From: Bacillota bacterium
Lineage (GTDB): Bacteria; Bacillota; Clostridia; Lachnospirales; Lachnospiraceae
DNA: 64,000 nt
Assembly (NCBI GenBank): GCA_023414875.1
Contig: JAEZMV010000021.1
Coordinates: 186,001 to 250,000, forward strand
Direction of reading: 5' to 3'
The position numbers and the translations under genes were made by a program. Each line of letters begins with the position of its first letter. The first letter of the stretch is position 1. The notes below the pieces were generated by a model that saw only the letters and a list, made by a program, of their open reading frames with translations, ran no database searches and had not been told where the DNA came from. Shown one piece after another: positions 1 to 7,872 of this stretch.

Positions 1-810
1 ATGAGCCATCTCGATGATAGTTTTTAACGGATTAATTGTTCCGAGTACATTGGATACATGCGTAATACCTACTATCCTGGTATGTGGGGTAAAAAGCTTT
101 TCGTATTCCTCCAGAAGAAGTTCACCCTGCTCATTCATGGGAATTACTTTAATGACAATTCCCTTTTCCTGCTCCAGCTTTTGCCAGGGTACAATATTGG
201 AATGATGCTCCATAACGGAGAGCAGAATTTCATCCCCTTCCTGCAGCAACATATTTCCAAGACTTTCAGCCACTAAATTAATTGCTTCCGTAGTTCCTCT
301 CGTAAAAATAATTTCCTCAGTAGTGCCCGCACCTATAAAGTTCCGAACTTTTTCTCTTGCCCCTTCATAAGCTTTCGTTGCAAGCTCTGCCAGCGTATGT
401 GCTCCTCGATGGATATTAGAATTGTACTGACTATAATATTGATTTAGCGTACTTATCACATCTGTCGGCTTTTGTGTGGTTGCCCCATTATCAAGCCATA
501 CCAGTGATCTACCATTAACTCTCCTGTGCAAAATAGGAAAATCCCTGCGTACGGCGTTTACATCATAGTTCAGTATCCAATTAGAAGGCTCCCAATCCTT
601 TGATGTGTGATAGTTTAAAAATGAATAACTGTCTTCACAACAAGAGTCAGAGGTTTTATGTTGATAGAAATACTCCGGTCTAAAACCTTCACGAAAATAT
701 TCATTTGCCATGTCTAGCATACGATTTATATTACTATGAAAAGCCTCCATCGGGATATCTTTAGACAGAAAAGCAGAAATCCAAGGGTCCTCCTCATTAT
801 GTGTAATCAT
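1..810 (-). CDS. SufS-like cysteine desulfurase, encapsulin cargo (3' end beyond window)
   Basis: Class V PLP-dependent aminotransferase fold of the SufS/CsdA group, expected to release sulfur from cysteine as persulfide. 270 codons are visible and the frame is still open at base 1, so the PLP lysine and catalytic cysteine lie outside. The catalytic core starts near residue 83 (DVNAVRRDFPIL). Recognisable blocks are LDNGATTQKP (106-115), RGTTEAINLV (171-180) and MEHHSNIVPW (200-209), whose second His stacks on PLP. Residues 1-82 are an extra N-terminal segment absent from plain SufS; in Family 2A encapsulin systems such an extension directs the enzyme into the shell. The ATG overlaps the encapsulin stop by 14 bases, so the two are translationally coupled. 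No ORF tool lists it because it has no stop here. Family assignment is firm; cargo role is inferred from context. Confidence 0.9.
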   Translation of the reverse strand, partial: MITHNEEDPWISAFLSKDIPMEAFHSNINRMLDMANEYFREGFRPEYFYQHKTSDSCCEDSYSFLNYHTSKDWEPSNWILNYDVNAVRRDFPILHRRVNGRSLVWLDNGATTQKPTDVISTLNQYYSQYNSNIHRGAHTLAELATKAYEGAREKVRNFIGAGTTEEIIFTRGTTEAINLVAESLGNMLLQEGDEILLSVMEHHSNIVPWQKLEQEKGIVIKVIPMNEQGELLLEEYEKLFTPHTRIVGITHVSNVLGTINPLKTIIEMAH

Positions 811-1783
811 AATAATATCCTACCTCTACATTTTCTAGCATTCCTAACGCATCCTCAGTTAAAACAGCGGTGCTGAAATACAACGACATTACATAAGATG
901 CTATACCTTGATTGTCTATACCAGTAAACTTCACAGACAAACTAGGGATTGTTCCTTCATCCGGTATTCCGGGCTGATGTAAACCAACTACTCCTTGTTC
1001 TCTTTCCCCAACTCTCATTAGCAGAATATTAGTTTTACCAGCAGGCGCCATATTACAGGACTTACCGTCAATCAATAATTTGTCACAGGGAACAATGGGA
1101 ACTCCTCTCCAAGTAAGGAATGGTGAACCATAAATATTTATCGTTGTCGGTGGTACTCCTCTATGGGTACATTCTCTGCCAAAGGCTGCAATTGCTCTGG
1201 GGTGTGCCAAAAAGAAAGAAGGTTTTTTCCAAACTCTTGTGAGAAGCTCATCCATATCGTCCGGCGTAGGGACACCATACCTGGAAGCAACTTTCATACG
1301 AGGTGATACGCTGTGAAGGAGTCCTAGGTTTTCATCATTGATTAATTCCCATTCTTCTCTTTCCTTCATTGCTTCAATTGTTAGTCTCATCTCTTGCTCT
1401 TTTTGATTTAACGGTGAATTAAAGATATCCGTAACATGGCTGTTCATTCTTAATATCGTCTGAATTACACTTAGCGTATATTCGTTTGGTTTTTCCTCAT
1501 AATCGGGAAAGGTTTGCGGAATTAACTGATGACTTAAATTATTTAAACTCATCAGGGGTAGCATTTCCGGATTTTCCATTCGATTAATTTCTGAATCATA
1601 ATTTTTTTTTACATGATTTACCCGATATATACCGGCATCTACAGAGACCCAGGGAAGGAATGTTAGAAGCCACCTTGGTGTAATTGATTCCATCATAGGA
1701 ACTGTAATCGTACTATGGGATAGATTTTTCGCAACGTTTGGTTCCATACTGTAGTGGTTCATAAAATTATCGGAAGAATTCAT
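797..1783 (-). CDS. Family 2A encapsulin nanocompartment shell protein (SrpI-like)
   Basis: 328 residues, the usual length of Family 2A shells, which have the HK97 phage capsid fold and self-assemble into protein cages. Diagnostic stretches are TWRGVPIVPCDKLLIDG (about 226-242), GVVGLHQPGIPDEG (about 264-277) and the C-terminal STAVLTEDALGMLENVEVG, matching the SrpI group as I know it. There is no cyclic-nucleotide-binding insertion, which argues for 2A rather than 2B. The start has a good RBS (AGAGGTG, 5-6 bases upstream). The next gene is a cysteine desulfurase with an N-terminal extension, the standard 2A cargo. In the systems studied, the cage is linked to sulfur metabolism or storage. 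Role here is inferred from those homologues. Confidence 0.93.
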   Translation of the reverse strand: MNSSDNFMNHYSMEPNVAKNLSHSTITVPMMESITPRWLLTFLPWVSVDAGIYRVNHVKKNYDSEINRMENPEMLPLMSLNNLSHQLIPQTFPDYEEKPNEYTLSVIQTILRMNSHVTDIFNSPLNQKEQEMRLTIEAMKEREEWELINDENLGLLHSVSPRMKVASRYGVPTPDDMDELLTRVWKKPSFFLAHPRAIAAFGRECTHRGVPPTTINIYGSPFLTWRGVPIVPCDKLLIDGKSCNMAPAGKTNILLMRVGEREQGVVGLHQPGIPDEGTIPSLSVKFTGIDNQGIASYVMSLYFSTAVLTEDALGMLENVEVGYYYDYT

Positions 1784-1960
1784 GTCAACACCTCTATAAA
1801 AACAGCATTCTAATTATTATATTCTGCACACTGTTAAGAGTTACTACCGCTCAAATCTTTTTTAACCCTTTTAGAACGTTTTGACAGAGCCTATTAAATT
1901 TTAATTCTTTTCTACCACAAGCAGCCTCATTAGATCATTGTCCTAAGACAATAACCTTCT
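1784..1960 (-). promoter_or_regulatory. Encapsulin upstream region
   Basis: On the minus strand a perfect TATAAT lies at 1816-1821, about 33 bases from the encapsulin start; no convincing -35 is seen 17 bases further up, so the promoter may need an activator. A 6-bp hairpin (ATTGTC/GACAAT, 1937-1952) lies just after the stop of the neighbouring membrane protein gene but has no T-run. Confidence 0.3.
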
Positions 1961-2395
1961 TTAAGTGTTATTCGTGTTATCCGTGCTATCCGTGTTACAC
2001 TCATTTCTTTTGGTTACATAATCTTCAAAATTTATCTTTCCTTCACTCTCCCACCACTCATCATAAAACTTCCAATTCTTTATCTCTTCCGTACTCTCTT
2101 TCCTATCATTGTCTGTATCATATTGTTTCAAAACCCTCTCTGTATTTTGGGATTTCTTTTCTCCGTTGCCTCCGATTCCGAATAGAATCTTAGCCAGAAA
2201 GAATAAGCCAACTGCCTGCCAATAGCTTATTTCCTTCAAATTGAAAATCTCAGGCATCAGCCAGTTCCATAGAAGCATAATAACTGTTCCAAGTACAAAT
2301 CCCATGATAGTAATTGCTACAATACTAACTACAGCAACTCCTAATATCTTCAATCCCTTTGGTGTCCTATTCCATTGACTTTTAAAATGATTCAT
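1961..2395 (-). CDS. Small membrane protein paired with an ECF sigma factor
   Basis: 144 residues of unknown function. Two hydrophobic segments (about 18-45 and 60-74) enclose the motif LLWNWLMPEIF...ISYWQAVGLFFLAKILFG, which I associate with small proteins encoded next to ECF sigma factors, chiefly in Bacteroidetes-type loci. The C-terminal half is charged and ends in a low-complexity Asn/Thr/Asp tail encoded by short imperfect DNA repeats. It lies 16 bases after the sigma gene with its own RBS (AGAGGAG). A role in controlling or responding to that sigma factor is likely from position only. Confidence 0.6.
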   Translation of the reverse strand: MNHFKSQWNRTPKGLKILGVAVVSIVAITIMGFVLGTVIMLLWNWLMPEIFNLKEISYWQAVGLFFLAKILFGIGGNGEKKSQNTERVLKQYDTDNDRKESTEEIKNWKFYDEWWESEGKINFEDYVTKRNECNTDSTDNTNNT

Positions 2396-2411
2396 ATTAA
2401 TTCTCCTCTCT

Positions 2412-2957
2412 TTAATCCGGTTTATAGTCTTTCAGCATTTCCTGTAAAGCCTTTACTGCCCTGCATTTTCTTGAAAGAAGTGTACCAAGTGGTTCCTTCC
2501 ATTGCTCTGATAACTCCCTGAAAGATATTCCTTTCAATTCCGTAGCAATAAATACTGCTCTTTGCTTAGGCTCTAATTTGCCTATGGACTGTGCAACCCT
2601 TTGCATAAATTCCTTTTTCTCTACCTCATCACTGACACTTAGCCTGCTGTCTGAAAGAAAATCCATCAATGAGGTATCGCCCTTTTCATCCACATAGCCC
2701 TGTAGTGAAACCGTCTTTTGATCCGTTCGCAGGTAGTCAACAACTTTATTATGAAGGGATCGGTATACATAAGCCGAAAGATTATCAACACGCCCAGATG
2801 TTACAAGCCTATTTAATATTTTGAACATAACATCTTCGACCATATCCTCAGCCTCCATGTCATCGATACTGTGGAGCTTATTGTGAATATACTTATTTAA
2901 TTTTTTACTCTCCAAAGCAAAAAAGTCGTAGATTTTGCTCTTTTCATCTTTATCCAT
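2412..2957 (-). CDS. ECF-type RNA polymerase sigma factor
   Basis: 181 residues. Sigma-70 region 2 spans about 15-90 (DMVEDVMFKIL... LSAYVYRSLHNKVVDYLR) and region 4 about 125-175 (LEPKQRAVFIATELKGISFRELSEQW...GTLLSRKCRAVKAL), a helix-turn-helix that reads the -35 element. It would recruit RNA polymerase to a small regulon. First gene of a two-gene operon with the membrane protein at 1961-2395. A GGAGGG lies about 13 bases before the ATG, a rather long spacing. The signal sensed is not visible. Confidence 0.88.
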   Translation of the reverse strand: MDKDEKSKIYDFFALESKKLNKYIHNKLHSIDDMEAEDMVEDVMFKILNRLVTSGRVDNLSAYVYRSLHNKVVDYLRTDQKTVSLQGYVDEKGDTSLMDFLSDSRLSVSDEVEKKEFMQRVAQSIGKLEPKQRAVFIATELKGISFRELSEQWKEPLGTLLSRKCRAVKALQEMLKDYKPD

Positions 2958-3191
2958 CGGTTTACTTTATCCCTCCTTCCACCATTTATGACGTAGCTGC
3001 AATGTATTTATTGCATATTTTATCAAATATTTATAAATTCAATCGACATACTTCATATACTATATAACCATATTATACCACCCATCCTATAAATTCAAAA
3101 ACACCATGTTCTACTAATATATAAAACAAAGTGGGAATCATAACAGTATTATTAAGCATGCTTTTATCACATCGGATAATCATTTATACTC
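2958..3191. other. AT-rich intergenic region
   Basis: With the terminator that follows, this makes a 335-base gap between the ECF gene and the HAAS protein gene. It is strongly AT-rich and presumably holds the ECF operon promoter. I see no reading frame of note, repeat or RNA signature. Confidence 0.4.
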
Positions 3192-3223
3192 TAAAAAAGG
3201 ACAGAAAGATTGACTCTCTGTCC
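3192..3223 (-). terminator. Rho-independent terminator of the padR operon
   Basis: On the minus strand the stem GGACAGA/TCTGTCC closes a short loop and is followed directly by TTTTTTAG, about 70 bases after the stop of the HAAS-domain gene. Confidence 0.75.
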
Positions 3224-3292
3224 ACTAATCATTTTATATTATTTTAAAATTCCTTTAGCATTGCATACTGAATGATATCCGTACCCGTTAGG

Positions 3293-4321
3293 CTACTCTT
3301 TTGACAATGAAATGTCAATTTTAGTTATATTCCTGCACTTGATAAATGCTGAAATACTATCAATAGTGCAAATTATGACAACAACCACGCCGGTTATCTT
3401 TATGCTTTTGTCCAACCAGGTTGATACCGTTGCTGAGGAGGTATCTATGAGCTTGGCGATAGCCGAGATGAATTCCTGATTGAATAATGAGTTATCATTT
3501 AATACAACAATCAGTAGGATGCAGGATGCTATATTGTAGATTGCATTACCAATAGCCAACGGTTTATTCCAGCTTCCGGCGAAATACTTCCAAACAAAGA
3601 GCCCAAGCTGAATAATCGCCATCAATAATATGATTAGAATATATGACTGTAATCTTTCCGTATTGAACAGTGGCGTAGCATTTACTGTTCCGGTATCATC
3701 TTTAACATAGATAGCTATTAATTGTGGACGAAAATAAACCAACGCTGCAAAAAGTATCGTGAAGAACATGGAAAATACAGTCTCTACCCTAGATATCCTG
3801 CTGCTCTTACTGACAGGAACTACCGGCAAATCCTCAGGAGTCCATCTTTTATTAAAATACGGTATATTTCCAGCCTCTACTCCACATCTCTCTAAGACGA
3901 CAAATACTATAGTCACCCAAAAAGCACCCTGTAACGCTCCTTCAAATACAGCAGATAATAAATCAGTGATAAGCTTTGAGGCGTTTTCAAATTGAGACCC
4001 ACTGTTCTGCAGATCTAATACCCAAGTTAGCAGCGCTATACCTGTAAAAACCAAAATACAGATCCCTATCACTGTTTTAAGTGTCGATAAGTATTTATCA
4101 TAATATCCGGGTCCAATTAAATATCTTTTTCTTGGGTTATATTCATTAGCAAGCTTCCAGGGGCTGCCAAGCTCTTCTAATACCTGATATATATCCTTCT
4201 CAGTAGCAGGTTCCGGCAGCATATCCTCTATGTTGGTACGTAGTTCCTTCCCGACATCTTCTCTGATATCCTCCGGTAAATACTCCGTAACCGCATATAC
4301 ATAACGATCAATCAGATTCAC
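3293..4321 (-). CDS. HAAS-domain multi-pass membrane protein
   Basis: About 342 residues. The N-terminal 75 residues (LIDRYVYAVTEYLPEDIREDVGKELRTNIEDML...ELGSPWKLANEY) match the HAAS signalling domain found in membrane proteins encoded beside PadR regulators. Six or so hydrophobic segments follow. The gene overlaps the padR 3' end. The ATG at 4330 touches the GGAGG with no spacing, so the GTG three codons later (4321), 9 bases from the Shine-Dalgarno, is the better start. Function unknown; such pairs are thought to sense envelope conditions. Confidence 0.75.
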   Translation of the reverse strand: MNLIDRYVYAVTEYLPEDIREDVGKELRTNIEDMLPEPATEKDIYQVLEELGSPWKLANEYNPRKRYLIGPGYYDKYLSTLKTVIGICILVFTGIALLTWVLDLQNSGSQFENASKLITDLLSAVFEGALQGAFWVTIVFVVLERCGVEAGNIPYFNKRWTPEDLPVVPVSKSSRISRVETVFSMFFTILFAALVYFRPQLIAIYVKDDTGTVNATPLFNTERLQSYILIILLMAIIQLGLFVWKYFAGSWNKPLAIGNAIYNIASCILLIVVLNDNSLFNQEFISAIAKLIDTSSATVSTWLDKSIKITGVVVVIICTIDSISAFIKCRNITKIDISLSKE

Positions 4322-4667
4322 TAGCTTCATCCTCCTTTAATATTAACTCTACCAAATTAGACATTGATCTCCACTCTCTTTTGAGCTGTTGATAAACTTC
4401 TTTACCTTCCTCACTTAACGTATAGAATTTACGTGGTCTGCTTTCACTGGTATCCCATTCACTTACTAACAGATTCTGTTTTTCCAATCTGCGAAGCAAA
4501 GGATAGAGCGTTCCTGCATCAATCGGTATCTTCTTTTCTTCTAACTTCTGTACTAACGAATACCCATATTCATTGGTACAAAGCTGACTAAGTACCAAAA
4601 GAACCATCGTACCTCTTTTTAGTTCCACCGTTAGGGAACTGATTAGTTCATTTTTGGAATCCATTTT
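4308..4667 (-). CDS. PadR-family transcriptional repressor
   Basis: 119 residues. A winged helix-turn-helix of the PadR type is clear: GTMVLLVLSQLCTNEYGYSLVQKL, then IDAGTLYPLLRRLEKQNLLVSEW and the wing residues SRPRKFYTLSEEGKEV. The start chosen is the ATG preceded by AGAGGTG at 5 bases, 11 codons inside the longest frame. It overlaps the HAAS gene start by 14 bases, so the repressor and membrane protein are made together. Probably autoregulates through the dyad at 4691-4755. Confidence 0.9.
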   Translation of the reverse strand, partial: KMDSKNELISSLTVELKRGTMVLLVLSQLCTNEYGYSLVQKLEEKKIPIDAGTLYPLLRRLEKQNLLVSEWDTSESRPRKFYTLSEEGKEVYQQLKREWRSMSNLVELILKEDEASESD

Positions 4668-4760
4668 ATCACCTCTTGCGTTTATTATACTGTACGACAT
4701 ACACTATTGTTAATACCATAATATTATTATTTTTATATTGTTATAAATATAGTGTTATTA
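4668..4760 (-). promoter_or_regulatory. padR promoter with candidate operator dyads
   Basis: Minus-strand promoter TTAACA (4708-4713) - 18 bases - TATAAT (4684-4689). The spacer carries TGTA...TACA (4691-4703), an arrangement typical of PadR sites, and ACACTAT (4701-4707) is repeated inverted as ATAGTGT at 4749-4755. Autorepression is inferred. Confidence 0.5.
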
Positions 4761-5065
4761 AATATATTTACTAATAGAATAATTAATTTGTTTCACTTAA
4801 ATCAATTTAAGGTTTTATGGTGATTCATCTTCTGGAGCCCCTTGCTGTATTTTCCGCATTTTAAATCCTTAGCCATCCCAAAGTGATTATGTTATAATTT
4901 GGATAATGCGACCTATTATTTACAGGAAATATACTTTTGCTCGTAAATTCACTCTCATCCAAAGTTAAACTAGTTATTAAAGTAATTAATAAATAAAAAA
5001 ATATATTACTTTCCGCAATAAAAAAGCTAATCCGGTGCATCTAATTAATAGAGAGGAGGAAACGA
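4761..5065 (+). other. Intergenic region upstream of second ECF locus
   Basis: Extremely AT-rich divergent region. It must contain the promoter of the sigma gene at 5066, but no single -35/-10 pair stands out. AGAGGAGGAAACGA just before the ATG is a strong RBS. Confidence 0.35.
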
Positions 5066-5530
5066 ATGGGAATCAGTAAGCAAGATTATATAAATCAAAT
5101 GGAACAATGCAAAGAAAGCCTGTACCGTATTGCTTATAGTTACATGAACGATAAAACTCTCGCGATTGATGCATTAGATGAAGCTATTTATAAAGGATAT
5201 CTAAATCGAAAAAAATTAAAGAATTCAGAGTTTTTTAAAACCTGGCTTACAAGAATTGTGATTAATGAGTGTCTACAGTCATTAAGAAAAAACAAACGTG
5301 AGGTATTGACCGACCAGTTTCCAGAAGAAGCTGTAGAAATATTTGACAAGCTTCCTATAAAAGAAGCGTTGGCTAAGCTTTCTGTGGATTTATCAAAAAT
5401 AATATATCTTCGTTTTTATGGAGGCTATACCTTAGCGGAAACCGCTAATATTCTTGAGCTGCCTCAGGGTACGGTGGCAACACGAGAACGCAGAGCTCTA
5501 GCACTGCTTCGATTAGAATTAGAAGAATAG
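5066..5530 (+). CDS. ECF sigma factor (SigV-like group)
   Basis: 154 residues, short for an ECF sigma. Region 2 covers about 8-75 (LYRIAYSYMNDKTLAIDALDEAIYKGYLN...FKTWLTRIVINECLQSLRK) and region 4 about 100-150 (LSVDLSKIIYLRFYGGYTLAETANILELPQGTVATRERRAL). It is followed 15 bases later by a membrane protein with the DUF4179 anti-sigma-like architecture, the normal arrangement for envelope-stress ECF pairs in Clostridia and Bacilli. Confidence 0.9.
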   Translation: MGISKQDYINQMEQCKESLYRIAYSYMNDKTLAIDALDEAIYKGYLNRKKLKNSEFFKTWLTRIVINECLQSLRKNKREVLTDQFPEEAVEIFDKLPIKEALAKLSVDLSKIIYLRFYGGYTLAETANILELPQGTVATRERRALALLRLELEE

Positions 5531-5545
5531 GAGGATAATTAGAAT

Positions 5546-6901
5546 ATGGAACAAGATCGTTATAAAGAATATATCGAAACTATGGAGGATACCGGCATAT
5601 ATCCGGAGGAACTTAATAAGATGGGACTACGGCTAAGAAAAAGGCTTAGGCGAAGACAATACAAGCTTTTATTTGGCAGTTCAGGAATTATAACCGGAGT
5701 ATTCTTACTCTTTACAATTCTCGTAAATACCAATACCGTAATCGCCGATGCCATCATAGATATCCCTGTGATCGGCACCTTAGCGGAGTATGTCAGCTTC
5801 GATAAAGGTTTGCAAAATGCAATTGATAATAAATATATTCAGGAAGTAAACCTGGTTCAGGAATCGAATGGCTATACTCTGGGACTTCCTTATGTGATTG
5901 CCGATAACAAGCGCTTAGTGCTTTTCTTTCAGTTGCCAAAGGATATGATTGCTCAGGATAATACAAATTATCAAGTATATGTTAATGATATAACCGATCT
6001 CTCCGGAGTCATTCAATCCAACACTGGGAATAGCCGATATAAGAGTTTCGAAGCCGAATATAATTCTAATAAAAACGGATTAATCGTAGTCAGCATTCGT
6101 ATACCCGGAGAAATTATACCTCAGAAGCTTAAATTATCTGTTTCTTTGCAAACCCAAAACCCCAATGATGATTATAGGGATGAATTTGATGACCTTCCCA
6201 AAGATTTATTTCAAACCTTAGGGTCTTTCGAATTTGATCTTGAATTAAATGATTATGTGGAACCTAATATCCTGATAAAAGATCAGGTACTCCAGGTAAA
6301 GGATCAGACACTTCATATCAATTCGGTTACCGAATACCCAACCGGAATAGAAATCAGTGTTACCTCTCCTGGAACCAATTCCTCTATTATTAGCGATCTG
6401 AATTTTAAAGCGATTGACAGCGACGGTAATGTCTGGAAACAGACCGGTAGTTCGGTACCCTTTAATTCTGATACCACCAATCGCACGTTATTCTGTTATC
6501 TGGAAAACAATTATTATGATTTAGCACCATTAGAGAAATTAGAAATTACCGGAATCTCTATGTTTGATGCGTCGGAACAGTATATCACTGTTGATTTGTT
6601 AAATAAAACCCTTACTCCGAAGCCATCTGATTTGAATATCATAAATGTGGAAATGAAGGACGAGAAAGCAAATATCACATTTGAAACAGAAAAAATGGAG
6701 AATCGATGCTACTTCGATTTCAATTACACGGATCTGTATGGTACAAAATATAAATTTGATCACATTTCATTTGATACAAGGAATAATAAAAGTCAGATCT
6801 ATCTTTCAGTTATCTCCGGGACGGATCATAAAGTAATTTTAGAACGACGCGAAGCACCTATGCATATGTTGGAGCAACCGGTTGAGGTTGATTTAAAATA
6901 A
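5546..6901 (+). CDS. DUF4179-domain membrane protein, probable anti-sigma factor
   Basis: 451 residues: a cytoplasmic basic N-terminus (1-40), one transmembrane helix (about 41-60), then a large extracellular part. The segment right after the membrane, ADAIIDIPVIGTLAEYVSFDKG, is the signature I know from DUF4179 proteins, followed by beta-rich domains. Encoded 15 bases after the ECF sigma gene with its own RBS (GGAGGATAATTAGAAT). It probably binds the sigma at the membrane and releases it on an extracellular signal; this is inferred from gene order. Confidence 0.8.
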   Translation: MEQDRYKEYIETMEDTGIYPEELNKMGLRLRKRLRRRQYKLLFGSSGIITGVFLLFTILVNTNTVIADAIIDIPVIGTLAEYVSFDKGLQNAIDNKYIQEVNLVQESNGYTLGLPYVIADNKRLVLFFQLPKDMIAQDNTNYQVYVNDITDLSGVIQSNTGNSRYKSFEAEYNSNKNGLIVVSIRIPGEIIPQKLKLSVSLQTQNPNDDYRDEFDDLPKDLFQTLGSFEFDLELNDYVEPNILIKDQVLQVKDQTLHINSVTEYPTGIEISVTSPGTNSSIISDLNFKAIDSDGNVWKQTGSSVPFNSDTTNRTLFCYLENNYYDLAPLEKLEITGISMFDASEQYITVDLLNKTLTPKPSDLNIINVEMKDEKANITFETEKMENRCYFDFNYTDLYGTKYKFDHISFDTRNNKSQIYLSVISGTDHKVILERREAPMHMLEQPVEVDLK

Positions 6902-6976
6902 CTCAAAGTGGAAATAACGTAAACTGTTAATTACAATTATTAAATGACTTAAAAAAATAAACCAATCCTAAAAGGT

Positions 6977-7028
6977 TGAACTGACCCCTATATATTAGGC
7001 AAAAAACTAACATATAGGGGTCAGTTCA
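6977..7028. terminator. Long hairpin, possible bidirectional terminator
   Basis: A perfect 17-bp stem (TGAACTGACCCCTATAT and its complement) extended after one mismatch by TTAG/CTAA around the loop GCAAAAAA. It stands between convergent genes (5546-6901 plus, 7111-7659 minus). Only a weak CTATTTTAG follows on the plus strand, so it is unusually strong for a terminator with such a poor T-tract. Confidence 0.5.
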
Positions 7029-7110
7029 CTATTTTAGAACCCATATGGCAGGGTTATTCTTTTCAGTATACTCTAAAATCTCTCCGTTATAACTATAGTT
7101 GTCACTTTAC

Positions 7111-7659
7111 CTATTTCCGCACAGTCTCTTTCGGTATTATTTTCATAAGGCATATATCGTCACCCATTTTTATGCTTTTTAGCAATTCCACATCTACCTT
7201 GCATTCAAAAGCTTTTTCAAAAAGGACTTTACTATACCCGGTGGTGCATTGGCACCAGGTGTCGGTCTCCAATCTATCCACCTCAGCCAGCATTGGACAA
7301 GGGCAAAATGCAAATTGAAGATACAGCTCTCCGTTAACGCAAGACAAGCCCGCAGCTCTTGCTCTATCTGAATTGCCAAACTCCTCCATACTTGAAGATG
7401 ATTCCATTAACTCTTTTATAAAGGTTAATTTTTCATCCATTCCATAACCACATTGACAACTCCTTCTGATTTGAATGATATTTGGCCTGTCAAATTCATT
7501 TTCTATTCTCTTCATGGTAGATTTAACCCAGGAAGAATTATCCTCAGACAGGGCAATATCCCCCTGCCCATATACAACTTTTCTTGCTACTTCATCATTA
7601 CTTGAGTTTTTAACAGCATTGTAAATAACCTGCTCTTGAACCTTCCTTACATCAAACAT
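7111..7659 (-). CDS. Cysteine-rich cytoplasmic protein (possibly DUF6144)
   Basis: About 182 residues with no membrane segment. Cysteines cluster in RRSCQCGYGMDEK, FAFCPCPMLAE and DTWCQCTTGYSKVLFEKAF, suggesting metal or thiol chemistry. The last third (VDVELLKSIKMGDDICLMKIIP) resembles the C-terminal end of small-ligand-sensing V4R-like or DUF6144 proteins. The start is the ATG preceded by AGAGGAGGTATTTTT; an upstream in-frame ATG overlaps that RBS and is rejected. Function unknown. Confidence 0.6.
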   Translation of the reverse strand: MFDVRKVQEQVIYNAVKNSSNDEVARKVVYGQGDIALSEDNSSWVKSTMKRIENEFDRPNIIQIRRSCQCGYGMDEKLTFIKELMESSSSMEEFGNSDRARAAGLSCVNGELYLQFAFCPCPMLAEVDRLETDTWCQCTTGYSKVLFEKAFECKVDVELLKSIKMGDDICLMKIIPKETVRK

Positions 7660-7790
7660 AAAAATACCTCCTCTTTTCACTATAACAATGTGTTACATTA
7701 TAGTTCATCATTAACAGCTATTCGTTCACTTCCACCATAATCGGTTGAAATTACGGTAACTGTTAAATGTTCTATTTTATTTATAATAAA

Positions 7791-7856
7791 ACAGACTTCT
7801 TTCTATCAAACTATAATCTTTATAGTTCTCATTATAGAAAGAAGTCCGTGTTTTTA
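7791..7856 (-). terminator. Terminator after AraC/GyrI gene
   Basis: Nested hairpin: outer arms GACTTCTTTCTAT / ATAGAAAGAAGTC and an inner AACTATA/TATAGTT stem. A T-rich tract follows on both strands (GTTTTT on plus, GTTTTATTATAAA on minus), so it may work both ways. It lies just after the stop of 7873-8706. Confidence 0.65.
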
Positions 7857-7872
7857 CTTCTGAAATCTTGCC

